Below, in pieces: positions 10,165-20,542 of a stretch of 45,285 bases of DNA. Under the pieces are notes generated by a model. It was given only the letters and a program-made list of their open reading frames with translations, searched no databases and had not been told where the DNA came from. The stretch's first letter is position 1. The number at the start of each line of letters is the position of its first letter. Made by a program: the position numbers and the translations under genes. Source of the stretch: Clostridiales bacterium (lineage in GTDB: Bacteria > Bacillota > Clostridia > Caldicoprobacterales > UBA3941); the NCBI GenBank assembly GCA_012518535.1, contig JAAYRX010000196.1, forward strand, positions 1 to 45,285, read 5' to 3'.

Positions 10165-11259
10165 TTAAAATGTTACTGCCTTGCCTGTCTTGGCTGACTC
10201 ATAGATAGCTTCCAGGATCTCGGTTACCGCCAATGCCTGCTCCGGCAATACAACAGGATCGGTATCATTTATAACTGCATCAATCCATGCCCTGGCCTCT
10301 AAGTAACCGGGGTCATCGCTTATGCCTTCATAAAAATCGACCCCACCTGCCCCTAAGGTAGGTTTCTTGGTATACATCTTATTGAATTCAACACCGTTTA
10401 TGCGGAGGCCGTCCCTCATATCAGCCCCGGCCTTAGTCCCGCACAGGGTGGTTTTCGCTTCGCCTACATCAAGGGTGTTGAGTGCCCAGCTGGATTCCAA
10501 AATTATGGTTGTTCCATTCTCCATTACAACAAAACCAAAAGCAGAGTCCTCTACGGTAAATTCTTCAGGGTCCCAATCTCCCCATGCATTGGCTGTATTT
10601 CTTTGATCGGCCAATTTGCGATAGGTAGTTCCCAGCACTGATTTTGGTTTGTAGTTGTCCACCATCCAGAGAGTCAGGTCAAGAGCATGAGTCCCGATGT
10701 CTATTAAGGGGCCTCCGCCTTGTTCTTCTTCGTTAAGGAATACTCCCCATGTGGGAACAGCACGCCTTCTGATGGCATGTGCTTTTGCAAAGTAAATGTC
10801 CCCAAGGTCTCCCCTGCGGCATACCTGATTCAGGTATTGGGATTCGGGGTTAAATCTGTTCTGATACCCAATGGTCAATTTTTTACCGGTTCGCTTGGCT
10901 GCCTCTACCATTCTTCTGGCATCGGCCGCTGTTTTAGCCATGGGCTTTTCACACATTACATGCTTGTCTGATTCTAAGGCGTCAATGGTTATTTCAGCAT
11001 GAGATCTGTTCGGGGTACATACATGTATAACGTCTATGCTGTCGTCCTTAAGCAGCTCCTTATAATCGGTATAGACCTTTGCATCCAGTGTTCCATAATC
11101 TTTAGCTGCTTTTTCAGCCCTCTCTTTGATAATATCACAAAAAGCTACCATTTCGACTTGTTCGACCTTGGCAAGGCTTGGCATGTGTTTGCCATTGGCG
11201 ATTCCACCACAGCCAATTATGCCAACTCTTATTTTGATATCCTTTTTCTGTGCACTCAT
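10165..11259 (-). CDS. Gfo/Idh/MocA family NAD(P)-dependent oxidoreductase
   Basis: RVGIIGCGGIANGKHMPSLAKV, HVCTPNRSHAEITIDALESDKHVMCEKPMAKT, GPLIDIGTHALDLTLW. Start moved to MSAQKKD because AAGGAGG precedes it. Confidence 0.92.
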   Translation of the reverse strand: MSAQKKDIKIRVGIIGCGGIANGKHMPSLAKVEQVEMVAFCDIIKERAEKAAKDYGTLDAKVYTDYKELLKDDSIDVIHVCTPNRSHAEITIDALESDKHVMCEKPMAKTAADARRMVEAAKRTGKKLTIGYQNRFNPESQYLNQVCRRGDLGDIYFAKAHAIRRRAVPTWGVFLNEEEQGGGPLIDIGTHALDLTLWMVDNYKPKSVLGTTYRKLADQRNTANAWGDWDPEEFTVEDSAFGFVVMENGTTIILESSWALNTLDVGEAKTTLCGTKAGADMRDGLRINGVEFNKMYTKKPTLGAGGVDFYEGISDDPGYLEARAWIDAVINDTDPVVLPEQALAVTEILEAIYESAKTGKAVTF

Positions 11260-11522
11260 CTTTATTCCTCCTTGTATGATTATTATCATTAGTTAATAGT
11301 GCAGAAGAGCACTATTTAACTTTAGAATATAATATAAGCCATGAATGATGGACCTACCCGCTTTCTCCGAAGAAAACCAGGTACACTCCCTTCCATCTAT
11401 TTCATTTTACATTATTTGTTTAGCCTTTTCAACCATCTTAAAAACAAATCGTCTTTACCAGATTCTTCCCGTTAAGAAAAAAATGATACGAAATTCTGCT
11501 TATTTTATATAGTTTAGACTGT

Positions 11523-11551
11523 TGACATTTGCACACAATTATGCTAAAAAT
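11523..11551 (+). promoter_or_regulatory. Sigma-A-like promoter for the XRE-cupin regulator
   Basis: TTGACA - 17 bp - TAAAAA upstream of 11627. Confidence 0.55.
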
Positions 11552-11562
11552 ATATTTGCAGT

Positions 11563-11585
11563 TTTGTTTAGCAGATGTAAACAAA
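11563..11585. promoter_or_regulatory. Candidate operator, 8-bp inverted repeat
   Basis: TTTGTTTA-gcagatg-TAAACAAA, perfect arms, just downstream of the -10 of the XRE-cupin gene. Confidence 0.5.
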
Positions 11586-11626
11586 AAGTTTAGTTGGCCA
11601 AAACCGGCTTTAAAGGAGCAATGCCC

Positions 11627-12166
11627 ATGAACATTGGGGAAAAAATTAAACATTTGAGGGTCAAAAATGGGCTTACCCAGCAGGAACTAGCTAACCGCTG
11701 TGAACTGTCCAAAGGGTTTATTTCCCAAGTGGAGCGGGATTTAACCTCCCCCTCTATAGCTACATTGGTGGATATTCTTGAATGCTTAGGGACCAACCTT
11801 AAGGATTTCTTTAGTGATAATACCGAGGAGAAGATCGTTTTCCAAAAAGATGATGTTTTCCTTCAGGAAAATCAGGAGTTGGGGCATTATATACGTTGGA
11901 TAGTTCCTAATTCTCAAAAAAATCGTATGGAGCCTATACTGATACAGATAAAACCCGGTGGTTCATCGGAGCCCGATACTCCCCACGACGGAGAGGAGTT
12001 TGGTTATGTAATAGGAGGCTCTGTTTTCTTGCATCTGGGTAATCAAAAGTTTAAGGTAAGAAAGGGCGAGAGTTTCTATTACAAGCCATCTCTGGTCCAC
12101 TACCTTTCTAACGAATCCAGATACCCTGCCACGGTCCTTTGGGTCTCCTCACCACCGAGTTTTTAG
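11627..12166 (+). CDS. XRE-family transcriptional regulator with C-terminal cupin domain (PuuR-like)
   Basis: HTH IGEKIKHLRVKNGLTQQELANRCELSKGFISQVERDLTSPSIATL; cupin PHDGEEFGYVIGGSVFLHLGNQKFKVRKGESFYY. Confidence 0.9.
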   Translation: MNIGEKIKHLRVKNGLTQQELANRCELSKGFISQVERDLTSPSIATLVDILECLGTNLKDFFSDNTEEKIVFQKDDVFLQENQELGHYIRWIVPNSQKNRMEPILIQIKPGGSSEPDTPHDGEEFGYVIGGSVFLHLGNQKFKVRKGESFYYKPSLVHYLSNESRYPATVLWVSSPPSF

Positions 12167-12324
12167 TTTCTTTGTTTGAGAATCCCTTATAGGTTTAAGG
12201 TATTATTATGGGGCTTTCTTAGGGGGCTTCACTTTTTATGGGAATGATACGCAACTTCACGAGCCATTTACTTATACTTAATATCTTTTTCTGGACGTAC
12301 TATTACTAATAGGGGGTATGACAA

Positions 12325-13371
12325 ATGTCCTATGAAACCATTAATTTGATAGATGTATCCAAGACCTTCGATGATACTCTTGTTTTGGATAACATTAATC
12401 TGTATATAAGACGGAATGAATTTTTGACCCTTTTGGGGCCCAGCGGATGCGGGAAAACGACCACTCTCCGTATAATTGGCGGATTTGAAGAGCCCACTAC
12501 GGGAAAGGTCTTATTTGAAGGGAAGGATATCACTCATGTTCCCCCGTATAAAAGGAAGGTCAACACGGTTTTCCAAAGGTATGCCCTCTTTCCCCATATG
12601 AATGTAGAGGAAAATATAGCCTTTGGCCTTAACATTAAAAAAATAAGCAAAAATATAATAGAAGAAAAGGTCAAGAACATGCTCGGTCTGGTAAATCTAA
12701 GGGGCTTTGAAAAACGTACCGTTGACTCCTTGAGCGGGGGTCAACAGCAGAGGGTAGCCATAGCCAGAGCCCTGGTCAATGAGCCCGAAGTCCTCCTCCT
12801 GGATGAACCCTTAGGGGCCTTGGATCTGAAACTACGAAAAGGTATGCAGATTGAGCTCAAAAACATCCAACAAAAACTTGGCATCACCTTTGTGTACGTT
12901 ACTCATGATCAGGAGGAAGCCCTGACCATGTCCGATACCATTGTGGTTATGAATGAAGGTCATATCCAGCAAATTGGTTCACCTATAGATATATACAACG
13001 AACCTAAAAATGCTTTTGTAGCCGATTTTATTGGCGAGAGTAATATCGTGAACGGTATTATGATAGAGGATTACGTAGTGGATTTTGGAGGCTATATCTT
13101 CAGATGTTTAGATAGCGGGTTTGGCGAGAAGGAAAAGGTAGATGTGGTTGTGCGACCCGAGGACATTAAATTGGTTCCTCCGGAACAGGGTATGCTTAAA
13201 GGCAGAGTGCTCTCTGTAATCTTTAAAGGTGTACACTACGAAATGATGATTGAGTCCAACGGAATCATTTGGAAGGTCCACAGCACCTTGATGGAGCCCG
13301 TTGATACCATAGTAGGAATAAATATCTTCCCCGACGATATCCATATAATGAAGAAGGTGATGGTCTCATGA
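12325..13371 (+). CDS. potA: Spermidine/putrescine ABC transporter ATP-binding protein
   Basis: Walker [56 protein letters not shown]-terminal TOBE-like region; followed by potBCD. Confidence 0.92.
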   Translation: MSYETINLIDVSKTFDDTLVLDNINLYIRRNEFLTLLGPSGCGKTTTLRIIGGFEEPTTGKVLFEGKDITHVPPYKRKVNTVFQRYALFPHMNVEENIAFGLNIKKISKNIIEEKVKNMLGLVNLRGFEKRTVDSLSGGQQQRVAIARALVNEPEVLLLDEPLGALDLKLRKGMQIELKNIQQKLGITFVYVTHDQEEALTMSDTIVVMNEGHIQQIGSPIDIYNEPKNAFVADFIGESNIVNGIMIEDYVVDFGGYIFRCLDSGFGEKEKVDVVVRPEDIKLVPPEQGMLKGRVLSVIFKGVHYEMMIESNGIIWKVHSTLMEPVDTIVGINIFPDDIHIMKKVMVS

Positions 13372-14192
13372 AAAAGTCCTGGGTTGCATACCCTTATGTA
13401 GTGTGGATGATTATGTTCATCGTAGTACCCCTTATACTAATTATTTTTTATGGGACAGTAAGAACCACCCCTCAAGGTATGGAGTTTACCCTGGAGCATT
13501 TTAAAAGGTTTTTTGAGCCCCTCTATATCATGGTCCTTGTCAGGTCATTGTATTTGGCCTTTATATGTACCATAGTATGCCTTCTGTTGGGATATCCTGT
13601 GTCCATGATCCTGGCCAGTAAGGAGTATAGGGACAAAAAAATTCTTATATTTCTCATGGTCATTCCCATGTGGATGAACTTCCTGCTTAGGACCTATGCC
13701 TGGCTTACTCTGCTGGAGAAAAACGGAATTATCAATACTCTGATTTCATTTATAGGACTGCCGAAAATGGATCTGCTATATAATCAATGGGCCGTGGTAT
13801 TGGGTATGGTATACAACTTTCTCCCCTTTATGGTGCTTCCTATCTACTCTGTACTGATTAAAATCGACAAGAGTATCATAGAAGCGGCAGAGGATCTGGG
13901 GGCAAATTCCAGAACAGTCTTTAGAAAGGTCATCTTCCCCCTAAGCCTTCCGGGAGTGGTTTCCGGCATTACCATGGTGTTCATGCCTGCTGTAACTACC
14001 TTTGTTATTTCCAGGCTCCTTGGAGGGGGACAGTTTCTCCTGATAGGTAATCTGATCGAGGAACTCTTTCTAAAATCAGGGGAATGGGGATTTGGTTCAG
14101 CCCTTTCCATAATTATGATGATTCTGATCCTGTTCAGTATGGCCATAATGTCCAGGTATGAAAAGGAAAATGAGGGAGGTGGGCTACTATGA
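13368..14192 (+). CDS. potB: Spermidine/putrescine ABC transporter permease
   Basis: Inner membrane permease with [28 protein letters not shown] loop; 4-nt overlap with potA. Confidence 0.9.
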   Translation: MKKSWVAYPYVVWMIMFIVVPLILIIFYGTVRTTPQGMEFTLEHFKRFFEPLYIMVLVRSLYLAFICTIVCLLLGYPVSMILASKEYRDKKILIFLMVIPMWMNFLLRTYAWLTLLEKNGIINTLISFIGLPKMDLLYNQWAVVLGMVYNFLPFMVLPIYSVLIKIDKSIIEAAEDLGANSRTVFRKVIFPLSLPGVVSGITMVFMPAVTTFVISRLLGGGQFLLIGNLIEELFLKSGEWGFGSALSIIMMILILFSMAIMSRYEKENEGGGLL

Positions 14193-14974
14193 TGCGCCAT
14201 TTAAAGAGATTGTATATCGGCATAGTATTCTTCTTTCTATATGCCCCGATCCTGATCCTCATGATCTTTTCCTTCAATAAATCCAGGTATATGAGCAAAT
14301 GGGACGGGTTCAGCCTAAAATGGTACGCGGATTTGTTCAGCGACAGGGATATAATGTCAGCCCTCTATTATACCCTCTTAATAGCAGTGCTGTCGACTAT
14401 CATTGCTACCGTCATCGGCCTAATAACTGCGATTGGTATACACGATATGAATAAGCTTGGCAAGGGTATTATGGTCAATATCTCATACCTGCCAATCCTG
14501 AACCCGGATATAGTAACTGGGATATCCCTGATGATGCTCTTTGTCTTTATGAAGTTGGAGCTGGGATTCTTAACCCTTTTACTGGCCCATATTACCTTTA
14601 ATGTGCCCTACGTTATTTTTTCAATATTGCCCAAGCTTAGACAGATGAATAAACATCTGTATGAGGCGGCCCTGGATCTGGGAGCTACCCCGTTCTACGC
14701 TTTCAGAAAGGTAATATTGCCGGAAATAATGCCGGGAGTCGTTACCGGAATGATTCTGGCCTTTACCCTGTCCATCGATGATTTTGTTATAAGCTACTTC
14801 ACCACCGGTGCCGGTGTCTCAAACCTTTCCATTATCATCTATTCCATGGCCAGGGTAGGAATTAAGCCTACTATCAATGCTCTGTCAACCCTATTGTTTA
14901 TTTCCGTTCTTTTATTGCTCCTTATAGTCAATAAGAGAACTTCCAATAATAACGGAAAGGAGAAAGTTATATGA
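14189..14974 (+). CDS. potC: Spermidine/putrescine ABC transporter permease
   Basis: EAALDLGATPFYAFRKVILPEIMPGVVTG EAA loop; position after potB with overlap. Confidence 0.9.
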   Translation: MMRHLKRLYIGIVFFFLYAPILILMIFSFNKSRYMSKWDGFSLKWYADLFSDRDIMSALYYTLLIAVLSTIIATVIGLITAIGIHDMNKLGKGIMVNISYLPILNPDIVTGISLMMLFVFMKLELGFLTLLLAHITFNVPYVIFSILPKLRQMNKHLYEAALDLGATPFYAFRKVILPEIMPGVVTGMILAFTLSIDDFVISYFTTGAGVSNLSIIIYSMARVGIKPTINALSTLLFISVLLLLLIVNKRTSNNNGKEKVI

Positions 14975-16023
14975 AAAAAATACTAAGTTCTAAACTTATC
15001 TGGGTAGTGGTGGCTGTTCTGGCCTTCTCCATAATTCTTGCCGGATGTGGACAAGAAAACCGTGTAACCTTAAAGGTCTATAACTGGGGGGAATACATGG
15101 ATAAGAGCGTTATTGATGACTTCGAAAAAGAGTATGGCATAAGAGTCATATATACCACCTATGCTACCAACGAAGATATGTATGTAAGCATGAAGCACGG
15201 CGGCAGCAACTATGATGTTGCGTTTCCCTCCGATTATATGATCAGCAGGATGATAAACGAGGATATGCTTCACAAGATCGATATTAGCAATATCCCAAAC
15301 TATAAATATATCGATGACACCTTCAAGAATCTTCCCTTTGACCCAGACAATGAGTATTCCGTTCCCTATATGTGGGGAACCCTGGGAATAGTATACAACA
15401 AAACCATGGTAGATGATCCGGTAGAAGGTTGGGATATCCTTTGGAATGAAAAGTACTCCAAGCAGATCCTGATGTTGGATAGCCAGAGGGATTCCATCGG
15501 TCTCACCCTCCAAATGCTGGGATATTCTATGAACAGCAGGAATATTGATGAATTGGAAAAGGCAAAGGAAAAGCTTATGGAACAAAAATCCTTGGTACTG
15601 GCCTATGTTGGCGATGAGGTGAAAGATAAGATGGTAGGCGGCGAAGCTGCTCTGGCTGTCGTTTGGTCCGGGGATGCCGTAGCTATGAAATGGGAAAATC
15701 CAGATCTTGAGTACGTTCTCCCCAAGGAAGGCGGCAATCTGTGGTTTGATTCGGCCGTTATACCAAAGACCAGTCAGCATAAAGAAGAAGCTGAACTGTT
15801 TATTAATTACCTGTGTGAAACCGAAATCGCTTTAAGGAATACCGAATACATAGGGTATTCCACTCCCCATACGGAGGCTATGAAGATGCTGGACGAAGAG
15901 CTTTTAAGCGACAGTACTGCCTACCCCAGCGATGAAGAGATCGCGGACTCTGAAGTATTTGAGGATTTAAGCGATACACTGGACGTCTATAATAGAATAT
16001 GGACGGAGATAAAAGCAAAATAG
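14971..16023 (+). CDS. potD: Spermidine/putrescine-binding lipoprotein
   Basis: Lipobox LAGCG; LKVYNWGEYMDKSVIDDFEKEYGIRVIYTTYATNEDMY, typical of PotD. Confidence 0.92.
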   Translation: MKKILSSKLIWVVVAVLAFSIILAGCGQENRVTLKVYNWGEYMDKSVIDDFEKEYGIRVIYTTYATNEDMYVSMKHGGSNYDVAFPSDYMISRMINEDMLHKIDISNIPNYKYIDDTFKNLPFDPDNEYSVPYMWGTLGIVYNKTMVDDPVEGWDILWNEKYSKQILMLDSQRDSIGLTLQMLGYSMNSRNIDELEKAKEKLMEQKSLVLAYVGDEVKDKMVGGEAALAVVWSGDAVAMKWENPDLEYVLPKEGGNLWFDSAVIPKTSQHKEEAELFINYLCETEIALRNTEYIGYSTPHTEAMKMLDEELLSDSTAYPSDEEIADSEVFEDLSDTLDVYNRIWTEIKAK

Positions 16024-16055
16024 AATAGTTTCAGCTTACAAATTATGCTTATTCC

Positions 16056-16089
16056 ATAGGGCAACTCAATTATTTTTGAGTTGCCCTAT
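16056..16089 (+). terminator. Candidate terminator downstream of potABCD
   Basis: atagggcaactcaa-ttattt-ttgagttgccctat, 14-bp perfect arms, weak T-run after it. Confidence 0.6.
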
Positions 16090-16418
16090 TTAGATAGATA
16101 AGTTTTTCACAATCTATGTAAAAAAATGATAAATTTCATTCATTTAGTAGTTTACTTTACTAAAATATATAGTATAATAGTTATATTCTCAATAAATGGT
16201 TAAAGCCTTATACTAGCCTGATCTTAGTAAATTGTTCAGATTAATGAGATAGACTACTCTATGCATATATGTTGCGAAAAAACCATCATAACAGATCCAT
16301 TAGACCATGTGAGTATATTTAATCTATGATTTATTCGTAACGTATGATCTGCCTAATGGGCTGCCCTCAATTACCCTGTGCAGCCTTGAAATATTATAAC
16401 CTTATGAGGAGGATCTAT

Positions 16419-17501
16419 ATGAAACCAGTATATAATTTTTCGCCGGGACCATCTGCACTACCAAAGCCCGTATTGGAAAAAGCTCAAAAGGAGCTACTTA
16501 ATTATAAGGGCACCGGGATGTCCGTTATGGAGATGAGCCACCGTTCAAAGGTGTTTCAAGATATAGTTGACAGCGCCCAGGAACTGCTATCCGAACTCAT
16601 GGGCATACCGGACAACTACAAAATCTTATTCCTTCAAGGTGGTGCCACCACTCAGTTTTCCATGGTACCCCTCAACTTACTGAGAAAATACAAAAAAGCG
16701 GACTACGCCATTACCGGCTCCTTTGCCAAAAAAGCTGCTCAAGAGGCTGAACGCTACGGAACTGTTAATGTGGTAGCCTCCTCTGCCGACGCCAACTTCA
16801 GCTACATTCCAGATGTTGAATCGATGAAAGCAAGCCCGGACTCGGATTATTTTCATATTACAACCAACAATACCATCTACGGAACCAGATTTACCAGGTT
16901 GCCCGACACCGGTTCTGTCCCCCTGGTAGCGGATATGTCATCCAATATATTGTCTGAGGTTATGGATGTGTCCAAATTCGGCCTCATCTATGCGGGAGCC
17001 CAAAAAAATATGGCCCCATCCGGTCTCACGGTGGTCATCATTCGCGAAGACTTATTGGGCAACGCCATGGATATTACCCCTACCATGCTGAACTATAAGA
17101 TACAGGCTGATGCAAATTCCCTGTATAATACACCCACCACCTTCAGTATCTATATGGCCAAGTTGGTCTTCGAGTGGCTAAAGGATCTTGGTGGAGTTCC
17201 TGTAATTGAGGAAATCAATAAGGAAAAGGCCAGTCTACTCTATGATTGCATAGATAACTCCAATATTTATAAGGGTACCGCCAATCCTAAGGATCGCTCC
17301 ATAATGAACGTAACATTTACCTTACCCAGTGAGGAAATGACCGCCAAGTTCGTTAAGGAAGCAGAAAACAATGGATTAGTGACCCTTAAAGGTCACAGGT
17401 CCGTAGGTGGTATCAGGGCCAGTATCTATAACGCGATGCCTGTAAAAGGTGTAAAGGCCTTGGTTGCTTTTATGAAGGAATTTGAACACAACAATAAATA
17501 G
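16419..17501 (+). CDS. serC: 3-phosphoserine/phosphohydroxythreonine transaminase
   Basis: MKPVYNFSPGPSALPKPVLEKAQ, GMSVMEMSHRS, LFLQGGATTQFSMVPLNLL, YAGAQKNMAPSG; GAGGAGG RBS before ATG 16419. Confidence 0.95.
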   Translation: MKPVYNFSPGPSALPKPVLEKAQKELLNYKGTGMSVMEMSHRSKVFQDIVDSAQELLSELMGIPDNYKILFLQGGATTQFSMVPLNLLRKYKKADYAITGSFAKKAAQEAERYGTVNVVASSADANFSYIPDVESMKASPDSDYFHITTNNTIYGTRFTRLPDTGSVPLVADMSSNILSEVMDVSKFGLIYAGAQKNMAPSGLTVVIIREDLLGNAMDITPTMLNYKIQADANSLYNTPTTFSIYMAKLVFEWLKDLGGVPVIEEINKEKASLLYDCIDNSNIYKGTANPKDRSIMNVTFTLPSEEMTAKFVKEAENNGLVTLKGHRSVGGIRASIYNAMPVKGVKALVAFMKEFEHNNK

Positions 17502-17616
17502 TATATAGTATAATATATAATAAGTATCCAATATGGCCGAAACAATACCGAAATAACAGGACGTTATACGGGTCTCAATATATCTGTTGTAGAACATATA
17601 GAAAAGAGGATTCAAA

Positions 17617-18813
17617 ATGTATAGGATTAGAGTTTTGAACAATATATCACAAAATGGGCTGGAGCTGCTTCCCGGTGCACTCTACGATGTATCGCCTGAT
17701 GAGCCTGAACCCCATGGGATCTTGCTTAGGAGCCATAATATGCACGATATGGAAGTACCCTCATCTCTGTTGGCAGTTGCCAGGGCAGGAGCAGGAGTCA
17801 ACAATATTCCTGTTGACCAATACACCGAAAAGGGAATAGTTGTATTCAATACTCCCGGAGCAAACGCCAATGCGGTTAAGGAGTTGGTTCTGGCGGGGAT
17901 TTTCCTCTCTTCCAGAAAAATTGTAGAGGGTGTACAATGGGTGAATTCCCTTAAAGGCAGAGGTGAAGAAGTGGCTCCTCTGGTTGAGAAGGGGAAGTCC
18001 AACTTTGTTGGCCCTGAAGTTAAAGGTAAAAAACTAGGTGTTATCGGTTTAGGCGCTATTGGTGCCCTGGTTGCCAACGATGCTCATGCCATTGGTATGG
18101 AGGTTATGGGCTATGATCCCTTCATCTCTGTAAATTCGGCTTGGAGACTGTCCAGGGGTGTACACAGAGCGGATAGCTTGGATGATCTTCTCGCCCAATC
18201 CGATTATATATCCATCCATATCCCATTGATGGACAGCACCAAGGGATTTATAAACAAGGAAGTCATATCCAAAATGAAAGAGGGTGCACGGCTACTAAAC
18301 TTCTCCCGAGGGCAACTGGTCAAAGACGATGACCTGCTGGAAGCTATAGAAAGCGGTCATATCAGCAAGTATGTAACGGACTTTCCAAATGATAAATTGC
18401 TTGGTGTAGAGAACATTATAGCCATCCCCCACCTAGGGGCTTCTACACCGGAATCCGAAGAGAACTGTGCCCATATGGCAGTAACAGAACTTCGCAATTA
18501 CCTGGAATACGGGAATATCTCCAATTCAGTAAATTATCCGGCCTGCGAGCTAGCTCCCGGTACCGATTCAGTCCAGAGGATAACTGTGGCACACAAGAAT
18601 ATACCCAATATGGTGGGTCAAATAGCCTCGCGTCTGGCTGCTGAACATATCAATATCTCCAATATGATAAACAAGAGTAAAGGCAATTATGCCTATACCA
18701 TTTTGGACTTAAACACAAAGATTGGAGATGATATCTTAGAGGAGCTCTCCAGCATTCCCGGAAATATCAGGGTGCGCTCCATACAGTTAGAAAACCATGG
18801 TTATAGCAAGTAA
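17617..18813 (+). CDS. serA: D-3-phosphoglycerate dehydrogenase with C-terminal ACT domain
   Basis: VARAGAGVNNIPVDQYTEKGIVVFNTPGANANAVKEL, GVIGLGAIGALVANDA, IPHLGASTPESEENCA; ACT-like tail NMVGQIASRLAAEHINISNM. Confidence 0.94.
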   Translation: MYRIRVLNNISQNGLELLPGALYDVSPDEPEPHGILLRSHNMHDMEVPSSLLAVARAGAGVNNIPVDQYTEKGIVVFNTPGANANAVKELVLAGIFLSSRKIVEGVQWVNSLKGRGEEVAPLVEKGKSNFVGPEVKGKKLGVIGLGAIGALVANDAHAIGMEVMGYDPFISVNSAWRLSRGVHRADSLDDLLAQSDYISIHIPLMDSTKGFINKEVISKMKEGARLLNFSRGQLVKDDDLLEAIESGHISKYVTDFPNDKLLGVENIIAIPHLGASTPESEENCAHMAVTELRNYLEYGNISNSVNYPACELAPGTDSVQRITVAHKNIPNMVGQIASRLAAEHINISNMINKSKGNYAYTILDLNTKIGDDILEELSSIPGNIRVRSIQLENHGYSK

Positions 18814-18908
18814 TTGTCATCCATAAACAGGGTGTAAGACAGGATTCTTTTTTACCAAAGAGCTATTGATTAACAGATAACATCATGCAATGTGATGAAA
18901 CCATAAGT

Positions 18909-18945
18909 AAAGCCGCTGAGAGTATAGATCTTTCAGCGGCTTTTT
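18909..18945 (+). terminator. Rho-independent terminator between convergent serA and the pseudouridine synthase gene
   Basis: aaagccgctga...tcagcggcttttt, 11-bp arms plus T-run. Confidence 0.8.
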
Positions 18946-19651
18946 ATTTGGATTCCATATTGCTAAACATATCCCAGGGATACAGGAGTGGTGGTAGGCT
19001 TGTAAAGGTCATATCCTCCCTTAGGGTGGGATGGACCAGGCTTATTTCAGTAGACCAGAGGGCAATCTGCTGACCCGGCCTATTAAGGTGACTTCCATAC
19101 CTTTGATCTCCATAGAGGTGATGGCCAATGGTAGCGAATTGAACTCGGATCTGATGGGGTCGGCCCGTATGCAGATCAATTTCAACCAGAGCCATATTAG
19201 ATGCCTGTCCCACCACTTCATAGTCCAATACGGCTTTTTGGGCTCCCTTAATGCTGCCATCCACAACGTCAACCATATTCTTTCGCCTGTCCTTTATAAG
19301 ATAATGCACCAAACCTTTCTTAAGCTTAGTCCGGGGTACCCCATGGATGACCGCCATATATTTCTTGCCAAACTTCCTGTCCCGTATTTGCTGGGATAGT
19401 CTGGATGCAGCCTTTGAAGTCTTGGCAAAAACCATCACACCGCCTACGGGACGGTCCAGTCTATGTACCAAGCCCAGATATACGTTTCCGGGCTTATTGT
19501 ATGTCACCTTTATATACTCCTTTAGATGGGTCAATATATCCTTATCCCCGGACCTATCCTGCTGGGACGGCATATTGACTGGCTTATCCACTACCAATAG
19601 ATGGTTATCCTCATATATAATTCTTATGTCCTCATAATATGTTTGACTCAA
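18944..19651 (-). CDS. RluA-family RNA pseudouridine synthase
   Basis: VYLGLVHRLDRPVGGVMVFAKTSKAASRLSQQI, TGRPHQIRVQFATIGHHLYGDQRYG. Confidence 0.9.
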   Translation of the reverse strand: MSQTYYEDIRIIYEDNHLLVVDKPVNMPSQQDRSGDKDILTHLKEYIKVTYNKPGNVYLGLVHRLDRPVGGVMVFAKTSKAASRLSQQIRDRKFGKKYMAVIHGVPRTKLKKGLVHYLIKDRRKNMVDVVDGSIKGAQKAVLDYEVVGQASNMALVEIDLHTGRPHQIRVQFATIGHHLYGDQRYGSHLNRPGQQIALWSTEISLVHPTLREDMTFTSLPPLLYPWDMFSNMESK

Positions 19652-19670
19652 TGAGACTCTCCTTCATTTA

Positions 19671-19994
19671 TTACTTCTTCTTCTTTTTCCTGAACAGGGA
19701 AATACCACCAAAACCGCTTATGATGGCCATATAGAAGCCAAAATCATAGGCCCATCCATTATTGAATATCTCATAGATCCGAATTCTGCTGTCCAGTATC
19801 CCTAATATCAGTGAAATGGGTGCAATCCAGCCATGCCAGATTCCCCATAGGAAACCAGCAGGCCTTTCCCTGGTATTTCGTCCATCTCCGGGAACACATC
19901 CCGATAACAACAGGATGATAATAACTGTAAAGAGTGCGAAATACAGGAGCCTTATACGCCCTCTTCTCATCATATCCTTCCCCCCAATCTCCAT
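19671..19994 (-). CDS. Small hypothetical membrane protein
   Basis: 107 aa; N-terminal hydrophobic segment with SGCVPG (possible lipobox), two further hydrophobic stretches, C-terminal RKKKKK; start overlaps the msrA stop. Confidence 0.65.
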   Translation of the reverse strand: MEIGGKDMMRRGRIRLLYFALFTVIIILLLSGCVPGDGRNTRERPAGFLWGIWHGWIAPISLILGILDSRIRIYEIFNNGWAYDFGFYMAIISGFGGISLFRKKKKK

Positions 19995-20467
19995 TAGTCA
20001 AGCTTTATATGGCAATAGCCGTTGGGGTTCTTCTTAAGGTACTTTTGATGGTACTCTTCAGCGTCATAGAAGCAGGACAGGGGCTCAATTTCCGTTACTA
20101 TGGGTTTGGTATACTTTATCTGCTCCCGGTTAAGGCTATCCACTATGGTGCTTAGATCCTCTTCGTCTATATAATAGATACCGGTGCGGTACTGGCTACC
20201 AATGTCATTTCCCTGTCTATCCCGTATGGTAGGGTCAATAACGCTCCAAAATCTATCAAGCAATTCCTTTAAGCTTATACTCTCTTCGTCATATCTTACA
20301 TAACATGCCTCTGCATGCCCTGTAGTCCCGGTGCATACATCCTCGTAGCTTGGATTAGCTTGAGTTCCGTTGGCATAACCCACCTTGGTATCAACTACCC
20401 CGGGGATCCTTGACATATACTCCTCTACTCCCCAAAAACAACCTCCTGCCAGCACTATTTCCTTCAT
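19994..20467 (-). CDS. msrA: Peptide-methionine (S)-S-oxide reductase
   Basis: [65 protein letters not shown]. Confidence 0.95.
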   Translation of the reverse strand: MKEIVLAGGCFWGVEEYMSRIPGVVDTKVGYANGTQANPSYEDVCTGTTGHAEACYVRYDEESISLKELLDRFWSVIDPTIRDRQGNDIGSQYRTGIYYIDEEDLSTIVDSLNREQIKYTKPIVTEIEPLSCFYDAEEYHQKYLKKNPNGYCHIKLD

Positions 20468-20542
20468 GGATACTACCTCCTTATCGGGTAAAGCGATAGT
20501 TTACACGCCTATGTCTTTGAATAACCCTATCTTAGAATTAGT

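Noticed and set aside
15070-15780. 236-aa minus-strand ORF antisense to potD
   Set aside because: Fully overlaps a confident PotD lipoprotein; no RBS or domain recognised.
16090-16418. Serine T-box or other riboswitch upstream of serC-serA
   Set aside because: No T-box sequence (TGGNACCGCG) or terminator/antiterminator pair seen.
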